Of a stretch of 64,000 nt of DNA, positions 7,850 to 15,388 are shown piece after piece; within the stretch, counting starts at the first letter, position 1, and every line of letters starts with the position of its first letter. Source of the stretch: Burkholderiales bacterium. GTDB lineage: Bacteria > Pseudomonadota > Gammaproteobacteria > Burkholderiales > Burkholderiaceae_B. The notes beneath the pieces were generated by a model. It was given only the letters and a program-made list of their open reading frames with translations. It had not been told where the DNA came from and did no database searches. The translations under genes and the position numbers were made by a program. Location: assembly GCA_027484315.1 (NCBI GenBank), contig JAIXTE010000055.1:1-64000 (forward strand). Direction: 5' to 3'.

Positions 7850-8758
7850 TTAGTTGCCCTTCTTGCTGGCCCTCTCGGCATCCCGCCTTTGAATGACTTC
7901 CGGCACGCCGCCCAGATGGAAACTGTTGAATGCGGGGTTGGCTTTGCCGGTGCCCACGGGCCAGATGCGGCGGGCATTGGGTGCGGCCCCGTCAATGCGG
8001 ATGCAGGAACCCGAAATGAAGGAAGCGGCGGGGCTGCACAAAAACACCAATGCGCCAGATACCTCTGCCTCAAGGCCCAGGCGTTGCAGGGGGATTGTTT
8101 TATCCAGTTGCATGATGGTTTGCTTCATGGGTTCGGGGTAGGTGTCCATGCCGCTCGATGCAATGAAGCCGGGTGCCACTGCATTGACCCGCACCGGGGC
8201 CCATTCATTGGCCGCAGTTTCGGAAAAATTCAGCATACCAGCGCGGGCGGCACCAGAGTGCCCCATGCCGGGCATGCCATTCCACATGTCAGCAATGATG
8301 TTGGTGATGGACATGTCCTTTTTGCCCAGTTGCAGCATCATGTGCTGGTTGAACACTTCACGGGCCACCAGGAAACCGCCGGTGAGGTTGTTGCGCACCA
8401 CGGTTTCAAAACCTTTGCCGCTGATCATGTTCAGAGGGGAGGGGAATTGACCGCCCGCATTGTTGATCAGGTGGTCGATTTTTCCGTGGGCTGCAAGAAT
8501 GTCGGCGATGGTTTCCTTGACGCGGTCTTCTTCGCGAATGTCGCAACTGTGCAGGCTGATTTTGACTGAACAGGTGCGTTCAATTTCCGCTTTCACTGTT
8601 TCCAGTTTTTCCATCTTGCGACCCACCAAGGCCAGATCAGCACCCAGGCTGGCCAGTTCATGTGCTGTGCAACGCCCAATTCCAGAGCCACCGCCGGTGA
8701 CGACTATAGTTTGTCCTGCAAACAGGCCTGGCTTGAAAACAGATTGGAAAGAATTCAC
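7850..8758 (-). CDS. SDR oxidoreductase, PECR/AtuB-like
   Basis: A 302-residue short-chain dehydrogenase. The nucleotide loop is VTGGGSGIG (residues 20-28), and LINNAGGQF follows at about 100. In place of the classical YxxxK the active region reads HSGAARAG, the variant typical of peroxisomal trans-2-enoyl-CoA reductase (PECR)/2,4-dienoyl-CoA reductase relatives, so the usual Tyr and Lys are absent there by family, not by decay. IDGAAPNARRIWP closes the fold, with a short polar tail. It sits between the carboxylase genes and divergent atuA, where AtuB lies in the Pseudomonas cluster. Likely role: reduction or oxidation of a terpenoid or enoyl-CoA intermediate with NAD(P)H. Operator site 2 lies 32 bp upstream. 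Confidence 0.75.
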   Translation of the reverse strand: MNSFQSVFKPGLFAGQTIVVTGGGSGIGRCTAHELASLGADLALVGRKMEKLETVKAEIERTCSVKISLHSCDIREEDRVKETIADILAAHGKIDHLINNAGGQFPSPLNMISGKGFETVVRNNLTGGFLVAREVFNQHMMLQLGKKDMSITNIIADMWNGMPGMGHSGAARAGMLNFSETAANEWAPVRVNAVAPGFIASSGMDTYPEPMKQTIMQLDKTIPLQRLGLEAEVSGALVFLCSPAASFISGSCIRIDGAAPNARRIWPVGTGKANPAFNSFHLGGVPEVIQRRDAERASKKGN

Positions 8759-8789
8759 GAAAGGGACCTTTGGGGATGTGAAGTAAAAA

Positions 8790-8805
8790 TCAAACGTTCG
8801 TTTGA
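8790..8805. promoter_or_regulatory. Operator-like palindrome, atu-type site 2
   Basis: TCAAACG-TT-CGTTTGA, perfect 7-bp arms, 32 bp before the SDR start in the divergent SDR/atuA intergenic region. Confidence 0.65.
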
Positions 8806-8887
8806 ATTAATGCTGGGATTGTCACCAACTATGGCTGTGATGTCAACCAAAGCGCGCTTTGGGGAGGGAATGATGTTACAGGTGTAT

Positions 8888-8903
8888 TCAAACGAACGTT
8901 TGA
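8888..8903. promoter_or_regulatory. Operator-like palindrome, atu-type site 3
   Basis: TCAAACG-AA-CGTTTGA, perfect 7-bp arms, ending 40 bp before the AtuA-like start. Two sites in one divergent intergenic region is the arrangement reported for AtuR in Pseudomonas. Confidence 0.65.
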
Positions 8904-8943
8904 TTGATAAGATTGAGGCGTTATTACTTTCACCCCGCGCGCA

Positions 8944-10764
8944 ATGAATACTACAAGCAAACAGAATTCCGGCAAACCCGTTCGAATCGGCGGGGCCTGC
9001 GGCTTTTGGGGTGACAGCAGCCTGGGTACATCGCAGCTTCTGGATGTGCCGGGTATCCAATACATTACCTACGATTACCTTGCAGAATTGACCTTGGCCA
9101 TCATGGCGGGCATGCGCATGAAAAACCCGGAACACGGCTATGCGCTGGATTTCATTGATTTGATGAAAAAGGCCTTGCCAGTGGCCAAGGCGCGAGGAAT
9201 ACGGATTATTGCGAATGCAGGGGGATTGAACCCGGCCAGTTGTGCGGCCGCCCTGGAGAAAGCCATGGCGGAATTGGGGCAGACCATTCGCATTGGTGTG
9301 GTTAGTGGCGATGACGCCACGCAGACGCTCGGCCAGTTGCGAAAGGAAGGTACGGCCCTGACGGATCAGCATTCCGGGCGGGCTGCCCCCCCGTTTTTCC
9401 TGACCGCCAATGCCTACCTGGGAGCCTTTCCAATCGCAGCAGCGCTGGAAGGCGGCGCTGACATTGTGATTACCGGGCGTGTGGTGGACAGTGCCATGGT
9501 GCTTGGCGCCTTGATTCACGAGTACAAATGGCAAGCCGACGACCTGGATCAGTTGGCGCAGGGCAGCCTGGCCGGCCACATTGTGGAATGCGGAGCACAG
9601 GCCACTGGCGGCCTGTTCACGGATTGGCACCTGGTGCCAGACTGGGCCAATATCGGTTACCCCATCGTGGATGTGTCGCCCGATGGCAGCTTCGAGTTGA
9701 GCAAGCCCGACAACACCGGCGGCCTGATCAACACCGCAGTGGCCACCGAACAGCTGTTATATGAAATTCACGACCCTGCCAATTACGCATTGCCCGATGT
9801 GGTGTGCGACTTCACCACGGTTCAGATTGAAAACTCGGGCGAGAACAGAGTGATTATTCGGGGCGCCAAGGGCAAGGCGCCAAGTGATTTGTACAAGGTG
9901 TGCGCCACCTACCCGGAGGGGTTTCGGTGCATCGGCATGTTGTCGATTGTCGGGTTTGATGCCGAAGCGAAGGCACAACGCACCGGCGAAGCCATTTTGA
10001 CGCGCACGCGGGCCATGTTCAAGGCGCAGGGGCTTGCAGACTACAGCAGCGCGTCCATTGAGGTGATTGGCAGCGAAACCGATTTGGGCCCTCATGCAAC
10101 GGTGCGTTTGGGCCATGAGGCCATGTTGCGCATTGCAGTGACCCATGCTGACAAGAAGGCAGCGTCAATATTTTCTCGCGAAATTGCCCCGGCAGGCACC
10201 AGCTACGCCCCGGGCACCAGTGGCAATTTTGGCATGGGGCGACCCAATGTGACGCCTTTGGTGAAGCTGTTCAGTTGTTTCGTGCCCAAGCACTTGCAAA
10301 CTCCCAAGGTTCAGGTGGGTGGCGACATGCTGGATTACATCGAGCCACAAAGAAGGGTTGGCGTGGAAGTGACGAATGCAACTTCTGCCGCACTGGCCGA
10401 ATCGGAACAGGCACAGTCACAAACACAGGCGGTGGTCATTCCGCAGGAACTGCTGGGCAAATCCCTCATTGCCATTGCCCACGGACGCAGCGGCGACAAG
10501 GGCGACACAAGCAACGTAGGTATTGTGGCGCGCAAGGCCGAATACTGGCCTTTGTTGCGCCATCTGTTGCGTCCCGAACGGGTGTCGCATTACCTGGCCC
10601 ACTTGGTGAAAGGTGAAATTCACACTTTCGAGCTACCTCAAGTTCAGGCTTTTAATCTCGTTATGAAAGAAGCACTGGATGGTGGCGGCATGACTTCCAT
10701 GCGCAACGACCCCTTGGGCAAAGGCATGGCCCAAATTCTGCTCAACATGAAAATTAGTGAATAA
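8944..10764 (+). CDS. AtuA-like acyclic terpene utilisation protein (DUF1446) with fused C-terminal domain
   Basis: A 606-residue protein of the AtuA/DUF1446 family. The N-terminal part (about 15-460) starts with RIGGACGFWGDSS and contains IIANAGGLNP, GGADIVITGRVVDSA and ASAGHIVECGAQATGG-type glycine-rich motifs. A linker rich in Ala/Gln follows, then a C-terminal domain (about 500-600) with IAHGRSGDKGDTSNVG, which is the small AtuA-like ferredoxin-fold domain, sometimes a separate gene. Its biochemical activity is not established; in Pseudomonas atuA is needed for growth on citronellol or geraniol. It is divergent from the SDR and carboxylase genes and has its own operator. No strong Shine-Dalgarno is visible at this ATG. 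Confidence 0.8.
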   Translation: MNTTSKQNSGKPVRIGGACGFWGDSSLGTSQLLDVPGIQYITYDYLAELTLAIMAGMRMKNPEHGYALDFIDLMKKALPVAKARGIRIIANAGGLNPASCAAALEKAMAELGQTIRIGVVSGDDATQTLGQLRKEGTALTDQHSGRAAPPFFLTANAYLGAFPIAAALEGGADIVITGRVVDSAMVLGALIHEYKWQADDLDQLAQGSLAGHIVECGAQATGGLFTDWHLVPDWANIGYPIVDVSPDGSFELSKPDNTGGLINTAVATEQLLYEIHDPANYALPDVVCDFTTVQIENSGENRVIIRGAKGKAPSDLYKVCATYPEGFRCIGMLSIVGFDAEAKAQRTGEAILTRTRAMFKAQGLADYSSASIEVIGSETDLGPHATVRLGHEAMLRIAVTHADKKAASIFSREIAPAGTSYAPGTSGNFGMGRPNVTPLVKLFSCFVPKHLQTPKVQVGGDMLDYIEPQRRVGVEVTNATSAALAESEQAQSQTQAVVIPQELLGKSLIAIAHGRSGDKGDTSNVGIVARKAEYWPLLRHLLRPERVSHYLAHLVKGEIHTFELPQVQAFNLVMKEALDGGGMTSMRNDPLGKGMAQILLNMKISE

Positions 10765-10903
10765 TCTTCACCCGCTTGGAGAGGGGCACCGACTCGGGCG
10801 GACCCCTTAGCTGGTTATCTTTTTCTGACAGTTTGTCTCCGTAAGTGAATCTGTGAGGCGGTTTTTGAATCCGCCTACAACATCACTCACCAGGAGATAG
10901 ACC

Positions 10904-11638
10904 ATGCAAGTAACCAAGATTGCCATCGCCGCTGCCATTGCTTCCACGTTTGCCATGCCCATGGCGGCCCAGGCTTCTGACATTGCCACATTGAATGGTT
11001 GGGGCGCGCTGTTTGCCGCTGCACATTCCGGCCAGCAAGCCACGGCGCAAGCCCAGGCGCAAGGCGAACTGAAACTGGGCCTGTTCCAGCGTCAACAAGC
11101 CCTGGCAGCCCAACAGCCCGCTGCGCCGCAACCTGCACCTGAAGTTGCACCCCAGCCTTCCCCTGTTTCCGACCCAGCACCGGTGGCTGAAGCACCCGGG
11201 ATGACACCACCTGAAGCAGCCGTGGAACAGGCATCAGCGGGCATGTCCAATGCTGGAAAGGGGATCAAGGCTGGAGCAAGCGCAGGCTTGTCGGCCTCGG
11301 TGGCACTGGGTGGTGAACAGCTGGGCGCCGTGTTGAACAAGGTGGATGGTGTGTATCAAACTGCTGGCGGGATCGTTGAGGGTGTAACCGGCGGTGTGCT
11401 GGGCACGGTACAAAATGTGGCCAACATGACTTCGGGTTTGAACCTGGCGGCCAGTGCAGCCCAAAGCGGTGCCTTGAATGTGGCTGGACTGGCCACTGCA
11501 ACCCTTGCGGGCAATTTGAGTGCAACGGCCAGCGTGTTGAATGCGGGCCAGTTGGGTGCGATTACTGCAATGACTTCCAGCCTGGTGCAGAACATTGTTG
11601 CTGCACGCCCAGCCTCACTGACAGGTTTGCTGCGCTGA
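10904..11638 (+). CDS. Exported Ala/Gln/Pro-rich protein of unknown function
   Basis: A 244-residue protein with a clear signal peptide (MQVTKIAIAAAIASTFAMPMAAQA, cleavage after AQA about residue 24) and a good Shine-Dalgarno (CAGGAGATAG). The mature part begins with a short ordered segment (SDIATLNGWGALF), then a Gln/Ala stretch, a Pro/Ala/Glu linker (about 68-105) and a long Gly/Ala/Val/Ser-rich helical or repetitive region to the end. No Cys and no known domain. The composition resembles the proline/leucine repeat region of the adhesin at the left edge, but no shared motif is clear. It stands alone between atuA and a terminator. I do not recognise the family. Confidence 0.7.
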   Translation: MQVTKIAIAAAIASTFAMPMAAQASDIATLNGWGALFAAAHSGQQATAQAQAQGELKLGLFQRQQALAAQQPAAPQPAPEVAPQPSPVSDPAPVAEAPGMTPPEAAVEQASAGMSNAGKGIKAGASAGLSASVALGGEQLGAVLNKVDGVYQTAGGIVEGVTGGVLGTVQNVANMTSGLNLAASAAQSGALNVAGLATATLAGNLSATASVLNAGQLGAITAMTSSLVQNIVAARPASLTGLLR

Positions 11639-11660
11639 TCTAGGGGTGATTTTGGACAAG

Positions 11661-11690
11661 GAAAACCCCGGTTTTTACCGGGGTTTTTTA
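11661..11690 (+). terminator. Rho-independent terminator after the exported protein gene
   Basis: Stem AACCCCGG/CCGGGGTT with loop TTTTTA and a T-run at 11684-11689. Preceding A residues make it usable by the convergent TetR gene too. Confidence 0.9.
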
Positions 11691-11699
11691 TGGTCTTTT

Positions 11700-12293
11700 T
11701 CAGGCTTGCTGGGACAGGAAAAACGCCACCACCTTGTCGGCCAAGGTGTCCAGGTTGTCGCCTTTCTTGGGTTTGTACCAGGTCACCATGAAGTTCATCG
11801 CCCCCAGCACCATGAGGCGTGCAAACTTGGTGTCGCTCCCCAGAAACCCGGCTTCATGCAAGTTGTTGATGGCTTGCTGCCAAATGGCGTCGTATTCGTC
11901 TTTGGTGGCAATCAGGCGCCTTTGGTGGTTTTCATCCAGGCAGCGCCAGTTGTAAAGCATCACGGGAATGAAGTCGTTGCCATCTTCCAGAATAATGCTG
12001 AGGTGGACGCGAACCAGCGCACGAAACTGCTGGTCTGCAGCCAAGCCTGGTTTGACCACGGCACGGGTTTTTTCAAGACCCTGGCGCAGGCCTTCTTCAA
12101 CCACTGCCACGAGGATGTCCTGCTTGCTGGCAAAATGATAGAAGGGGCTGCCGCACTGCATGCCCACTGCATTGGCGATTGCGCGCATGCTGGCCCCGTC
12201 ATACCCTTTGTCCCGAAACAGTTTTGCTGCCGCGCGAACAATGTCGCCACGGCGACCATCATCGTGTTTTGCTTCTTTCAGTACTCTAGCCAC
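11700..12293 (-). CDS. TetR/AcrR family transcriptional regulator
   Basis: A 197-residue TetR regulator. The start is taken at GTG 12293 because AAGGA lies 7 bp upstream and this places it just after the preceding gene's stop; the ATG at 12335 would overlap that gene. The HTH spans about residues 10-58 (GRRGDIVRAAAKLFRDKGYDGASMRAI, then FYHFASKQDIL). The C-terminal ligand domain is all helical and unrecognised. It is third in a minus-strand operon after a 70-residue protein and a GNAT. An imperfect copy of the atu-type palindrome lies upstream of that operon (12989-13004), so this protein is the best candidate in the window for the regulator of the atu-like genes. That link is inference. Confidence 0.85.
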   Translation of the reverse strand: MARVLKEAKHDDGRRGDIVRAAAKLFRDKGYDGASMRAIANAVGMQCGSPFYHFASKQDILVAVVEEGLRQGLEKTRAVVKPGLAADQQFRALVRVHLSIILEDGNDFIPVMLYNWRCLDENHQRRLIATKDEYDAIWQQAINNLHEAGFLGSDTKFARLMVLGAMNFMVTWYKPKKGDNLDTLADKVVAFFLSQQA

Positions 12294-12307
12294 AGCCCAG
12301 TCCTTTT

Positions 12308-12730
12308 TTATGTTGTCAGGTTCAGCACCATCCACTGGTGGGGAATGCCCACTTCCATGTGGGCGGGCCCATCGGGCGCAAAACCATGTCGACTGTAAAA
12401 TTCAATTGCCTGTTGTTGCGCGCTCAGGCGCAACGTTTTTATGTTGTGTTGTCGTGCCACGTTCAGCAGGGCAAGCAACAGCGACTTGCCAATTCCCCGG
12501 CTTCTGAATTCAGGGAGTACTGCCATGCGGCCGATTTTTCCTTGTGGCAACAGACGGGCTGTGCCGGCAAGGGTATTTCCCCACCAGGCCACGGCATGAA
12601 CTGACGATGCGTCGTGTTCATCCCATTCTTCGGCCTCGTCAATGCCCTGTTCTTCAATAAAAACAGAACGGCGAATGGAACTGGCCCACTCGCCGTTGAT
12701 CAACCAACTGGAACAGTCGATTCGAATCAA
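12308..12730 (-). CDS. GNAT family N-acetyltransferase
   Basis: A 140-residue GNAT fold. The acetyl-CoA loop is MAVLPEFRSRGIGKSLL (about 69-85, R/QxxGxG/A type), and AIEFYSRHGFAPDGP gives the C-terminal strand. The N-terminal RRSVFIEEQGI resembles ElaA/YjcF-like acetyltransferases that include the DxD-type EWDEHD acid patch. The substrate is unknown. The frame has no ATG: the only sensible start is TTG at 12730, directly after the stop of the 70-residue gene, so translational coupling is likely. Operon: small protein - GNAT - TetR. Confidence 0.8.
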   Translation of the reverse strand: MIRIDCSSWLINGEWASSIRRSVFIEEQGIDEAEEWDEHDASSVHAVAWWGNTLAGTARLLPQGKIGRMAVLPEFRSRGIGKSLLLALLNVARQHNIKTLRLSAQQQAIEFYSRHGFAPDGPAHMEVGIPHQWMVLNLTT

Positions 12731-12738
12731 TGATTCAA

Positions 12739-12951
12739 TCAGCCCAGTGCAGCGAATTCAGCGTCCACGGCTTCCAGCATTTCAGGAGTGATCAAACCAC
12801 CCGAGAAGTTGGCCACAACGGCCAATGGGAAACCTTTGCCCATGCCGATTTGTGGGTGTGTGGAAATACCTGGCATGTGTTTTTCAAGAATTGCTGCTGT
12901 TTCAGCGTTTTCCAGCAAATCGCCCAGTTTGGATTGGGTAGAGAAAGCCAT
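12739..12951 (-). CDS. Small conserved-looking cytosolic protein (70 aa)
   Basis: A 70-residue protein starting MAFSTQSKLGDLLENAETAAIL, with an AGGAG Shine-Dalgarno 9 bp upstream. It has no signal peptide, no TM segment and no Cys. The pattern (LGDLLEN...ILEKHMPGI, then GMGKGFPLAVVANFSGGLITPEML) looks like a small folded helical domain. It is the first gene of the operon with GNAT and TetR, and its promoter region holds the fourth TCAAAC-type palindrome. I do not recognise a named family. Confidence 0.7.
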   Translation of the reverse strand: MAFSTQSKLGDLLENAETAAILEKHMPGISTHPQIGMGKGFPLAVVANFSGGLITPEMLEAVDAEFAALG

Positions 12952-12988
12952 TTAATTCGTCTCCTAGAATTTTTAAATGAAGCACAAT

Positions 12989-13004
12989 TCAAACAAACGC
13001 TTGA
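12989..13004. promoter_or_regulatory. Operator-like palindrome, atu-type site 4 (one mismatch)
   Basis: TCAAAC-AAAC-GCTTGA, one mismatch from the arms of sites 1-3, 38 bp before the 70-residue gene that heads the TetR operon. Suggests autoregulation by the TetR at 11700-12293. Confidence 0.5.
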
Positions 13005-13033
13005 ATTATTCCCCATTCTAGACCAAGAATTGA

Positions 13034-13693
13034 TCAGCTGTAACGCTTTTTCAGCGCACTGACCGAGTTGGTGTAGATCTGGTCCATGTCAGCCCGGCTG
13101 GAAATGGAAATCTGGAGGTTTCGAACCAGGCCGTCCTTCAGGCTGTAAACCCAGCCGTGCACGGTCAGGTTCTGACCACGCTCCCAGGCGTCCTCGATAA
13201 TCGTGCTCTCGCACAGGTGTTTGACCTGTTCAATGACATTCAATTCGCACAGTTGATTCAGGTACTGTTGTTCTTGCGGCGAGTCGTTACTGATCAGGTT
13301 ATGTCGACGGGCCAACTGGTGAATGGGGCGTACCCAGGCGTCAGCCAAGCCCATTCGATCGCCTCGCATGGCCATGCGCACGCCGGAGCAACCGTAATGT
13401 CCACAAACGATGATGTGCTTCACTTTCAGGATTTCAACTGCAAACTGCGTGGCCGACTGCCCGTTAAGGTCTCCGTGAAAAACCTGGTTGGCCACATTGC
13501 GGTGGACAAACACTTCGCCTGGTTGCAAATTCACGATGGTGTTGGCAGGCACGCGACTGTCGGAGCAGCCGATCCAGAAATATTCTGGTGATTGCTGGTT
13601 TTCCAGGCGTTTGAAGAATTCGGGATCTTTGTCGATTTGGGCACTGGCCCAAGAGCGGTTTGCGTCAAGCAGGTGAGAAAGGTCGGTGGTCAC
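13034..13693 (-). CDS. can: Beta-class carbonic anhydrase
   Basis: A 219-residue beta-carbonic anhydrase of the Can (YadF) type, which interconverts CO2 and bicarbonate in the cytosol. Zinc ligands are visible: C43 and D45 in CSDSR, H99 and C102 in GHYGC. R47 pairs with D45. Length and the HRNVANQV motif fit the family. It stands alone, with a gap of about 80 bp to the operon downstream. Bicarbonate supply for the biotin-dependent carboxylase nearby is a plausible but unproven link. Confidence 0.93.
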   Translation of the reverse strand: MTTDLSHLLDANRSWASAQIDKDPEFFKRLENQQSPEYFWIGCSDSRVPANTIVNLQPGEVFVHRNVANQVFHGDLNGQSATQFAVEILKVKHIIVCGHYGCSGVRMAMRGDRMGLADAWVRPIHQLARRHNLISNDSPQEQQYLNQLCELNVIEQVKHLCESTIIEDAWERGQNLTVHGWVYSLKDGLVRNLQISISSRADMDQIYTNSVSALKKRYS

Positions 13694-13814
13694 GATGTCG
13701 GCTTCTTGGAAAACAAGACACCTAGTTTATCGCGTTGCAGCATGCTGTGCCAGTTGGGACAAACCGGGAGCCCCTTGCCCCCGTCGCCCCCGGTCAGCCA
13801 GCTTCCGGAATTCC

Positions 13815-14594
13815 TTATTCCACCTGTGACACGTAACTGATGGAAAACACGTCGTCCGGGCTGGCTGTGCTTTGTCCTGTTGTGTAGCCGAACTGAAGTG
13901 CTGTGGCGGCGCTCAGCGCATACACAGCAGAAATGGCGCGTTCTTTGCGTTTTGGAGTGCCAACCAGAAGCGCATCGCGTTCGGACGTATTCAAATTCAC
14001 GAACAGGGAGTTCCCCAAGGGGAAATTCACGCCAACTGTGGTGTAGTTGCCGTCCTGCAGGCGCAATTGGGGCGTGTCGCCGTAGTACTGGCGCCCAACC
14101 ACTGCAGTCAGCCCAAAGCCATTGTTGAACCGGTAGGCCACGTCGGCCTGCACGCCGTAATCGGTTTTGCCTGTGCCTAAACCCTTGTCTTCATTGCCTG
14201 TCGCAATTTTGACCAGACCCGTGGCTGACAAAGCAAACCCCTTTGTTTGAATGCCGCCAACCAGGTCCTTGGTGTAGGTGGCTACCATGTCGCCCAAACC
14301 TTGTTCACTTCGGCGAGCCGGGCCTGCATTTCCGGTAACAGTACCTGCTACCAGTGTACCGGGGCCTTCCAACGAAATGTAGGGCACGAACAAAGAGGCG
14401 CGATAGCCTTCACCCACCAGGGTCGCGCCCAGCGAGAATGAACGTGCCTTGGTTTCTGTGGGCTGACCGAACTTGCCCGACAAACTGTCGAAGCTGTAGG
14501 TCATCAACAACCCGGGAGGTGCTGCAAAAACGGAAGTAGTGACTGCTGCTGTGAATGTGCACACCAATACGGTACGAACGAAAAGATGCCCCAT
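13815..14594 (-). CDS. Outer-membrane beta-barrel protein of unknown function
   Basis: A 259-residue exported protein (signal peptide about 1-24, ending VFA-APP). The mature part shows alternating hydrophobic/polar strands with repeated aromatic ends (SFSLGATLVGEGYRASLFV, YGVQADVAYRFNNGFGLTAVVG, FSISYVSQVE), typical of a small beta-barrel. A C-terminal aromatic is not terminal (ends SQVE). It resembles transporter-like or 'phenol MetA pathway' porins only in general design. A Shine-Dalgarno (AAGGAGACAG) precedes ATG 14594. It is followed upstream by the Spy-like gene on the same strand but with a 118-bp gap, so co-transcription is uncertain. Confidence 0.65.
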   Translation of the reverse strand: MGHLFVRTVLVCTFTAAVTTSVFAAPPGLLMTYSFDSLSGKFGQPTETKARSFSLGATLVGEGYRASLFVPYISLEGPGTLVAGTVTGNAGPARRSEQGLGDMVATYTKDLVGGIQTKGFALSATGLVKIATGNEDKGLGTGKTDYGVQADVAYRFNNGFGLTAVVGRQYYGDTPQLRLQDGNYTTVGVNFPLGNSLFVNLNTSERDALLVGTPKRKERAISAVYALSAATALQFGYTTGQSTASPDDVFSISYVSQVE

Positions 14595-14712
14595 GACTGT
14601 CTCCTTTTTTGAAACAGTATAGGGGCAAAAATGCCACCACTGGGATAGTTCAAAAGGTGATCAGAAAAGTACCTACAGAAAGCAAGTACTGTTCGATCTC
14701 CGTCAATTTCAG

Positions 14713-15228
14713 TTACAAGGGCTTGGCGGCTTCGCTGTTTTTCCTGCCACGTCGCTCATTCATTTTTTCTTTCCATTCTGCGCGCATCACCTTGGCCTTC
14801 TCGCGCTGTTCCGGGGTCAATACCTTGTAGATTTCGTGCTGGGTGCGTAGCATGCCCAGCTTGCTGGCGCGTTCCTTGTCCTGTTGCTGGGCAATCAGGC
14901 GTTCAGCCTTGGCTGCATCGAAAGTGTCCTGTTCTACCAGCGACTTCATGTCCTCCCGTTGTGCCCGGCGATCCGCCATGGCGGTCTTCATGGCTTCTTG
15001 CTGTTTTTGCATGATTTGATCAATTTTGGTCTGCTGGGTTTCAGTCAGGTCGAGTTTTTTCAGCATGCGCATGCCACCGTACTGGTCGCCCTGTTGGTGA
15101 TGGCGCATTTCTGAATGGGGCTTTTTCTCATCCCCTGCATGGTCTCCAGCTTGCGCACTCATGGGGATGGTCATGGCCATTGCGGTGATGGCAATCATTT
15201 TCTGGATGTTCAATCGGGATACATTCAT
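14713..15228 (-). CDS. Spy/CpxP family periplasmic chaperone-like protein
   Basis: A 171-residue exported protein. Signal peptide 1-27 (ends MSAQA). The mature protein is His/Lys/Gln-rich and helical and carries two LTxxQ motifs typical of Spy/CpxP: LTETQQTKI and LTPEQREKA. Spy/CpxP proteins bind unfolded periplasmic proteins, and CpxP also restrains the CpxA sensor. Here the gene is divergent from a CpxRA-like pair with a CpxR-box-like element between them, which supports membership of an envelope-stress regulon. The His-rich N-terminal mature segment (HSEMRHHQQGD) could bind metal. Confidence 0.85.
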   Translation of the reverse strand: MNVSRLNIQKMIAITAMAMTIPMSAQAGDHAGDEKKPHSEMRHHQQGDQYGGMRMLKKLDLTETQQTKIDQIMQKQQEAMKTAMADRRAQREDMKSLVEQDTFDAAKAERLIAQQQDKERASKLGMLRTQHEIYKVLTPEQREKAKVMRAEWKEKMNERRGRKNSEAAKPL

Positions 15229-15301
15229 GGTTTGCTCCTGTTGCTCGGTTTCACGATGTGTGGAATCACGACATCACCATTGCATTGTGCAAAAGTGGCT
15301 T

Positions 15302-15337
15302 GTAAACGTGCATGCTGGGTGTGTAAAGATGGGTAAA
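15302..15337. promoter_or_regulatory. CpxR-box-like site with phased GTAAA half-sites
   Basis: GTAAA at 15323 and 15333 form an exact GTAAA-N5-GTAAA CpxR box; a third GTAAA begins at 15302, 21 bp (two helical turns) upstream. The site lies 52 bp before the response regulator start and 95 bp from the spy-like start. Confidence 0.7.
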
Positions 15338-15388
15338 GCGGACACTGGAAGATACACAGCCATTCCACCGGCCTAGTAAGATCAAGCC

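Noticed and set aside
13693-13814. Search for a promoter or small gene between the carbonic anhydrase and the beta-barrel gene
   Set aside because: Nothing beyond C-rich sequence; no convincing promoter or frame.
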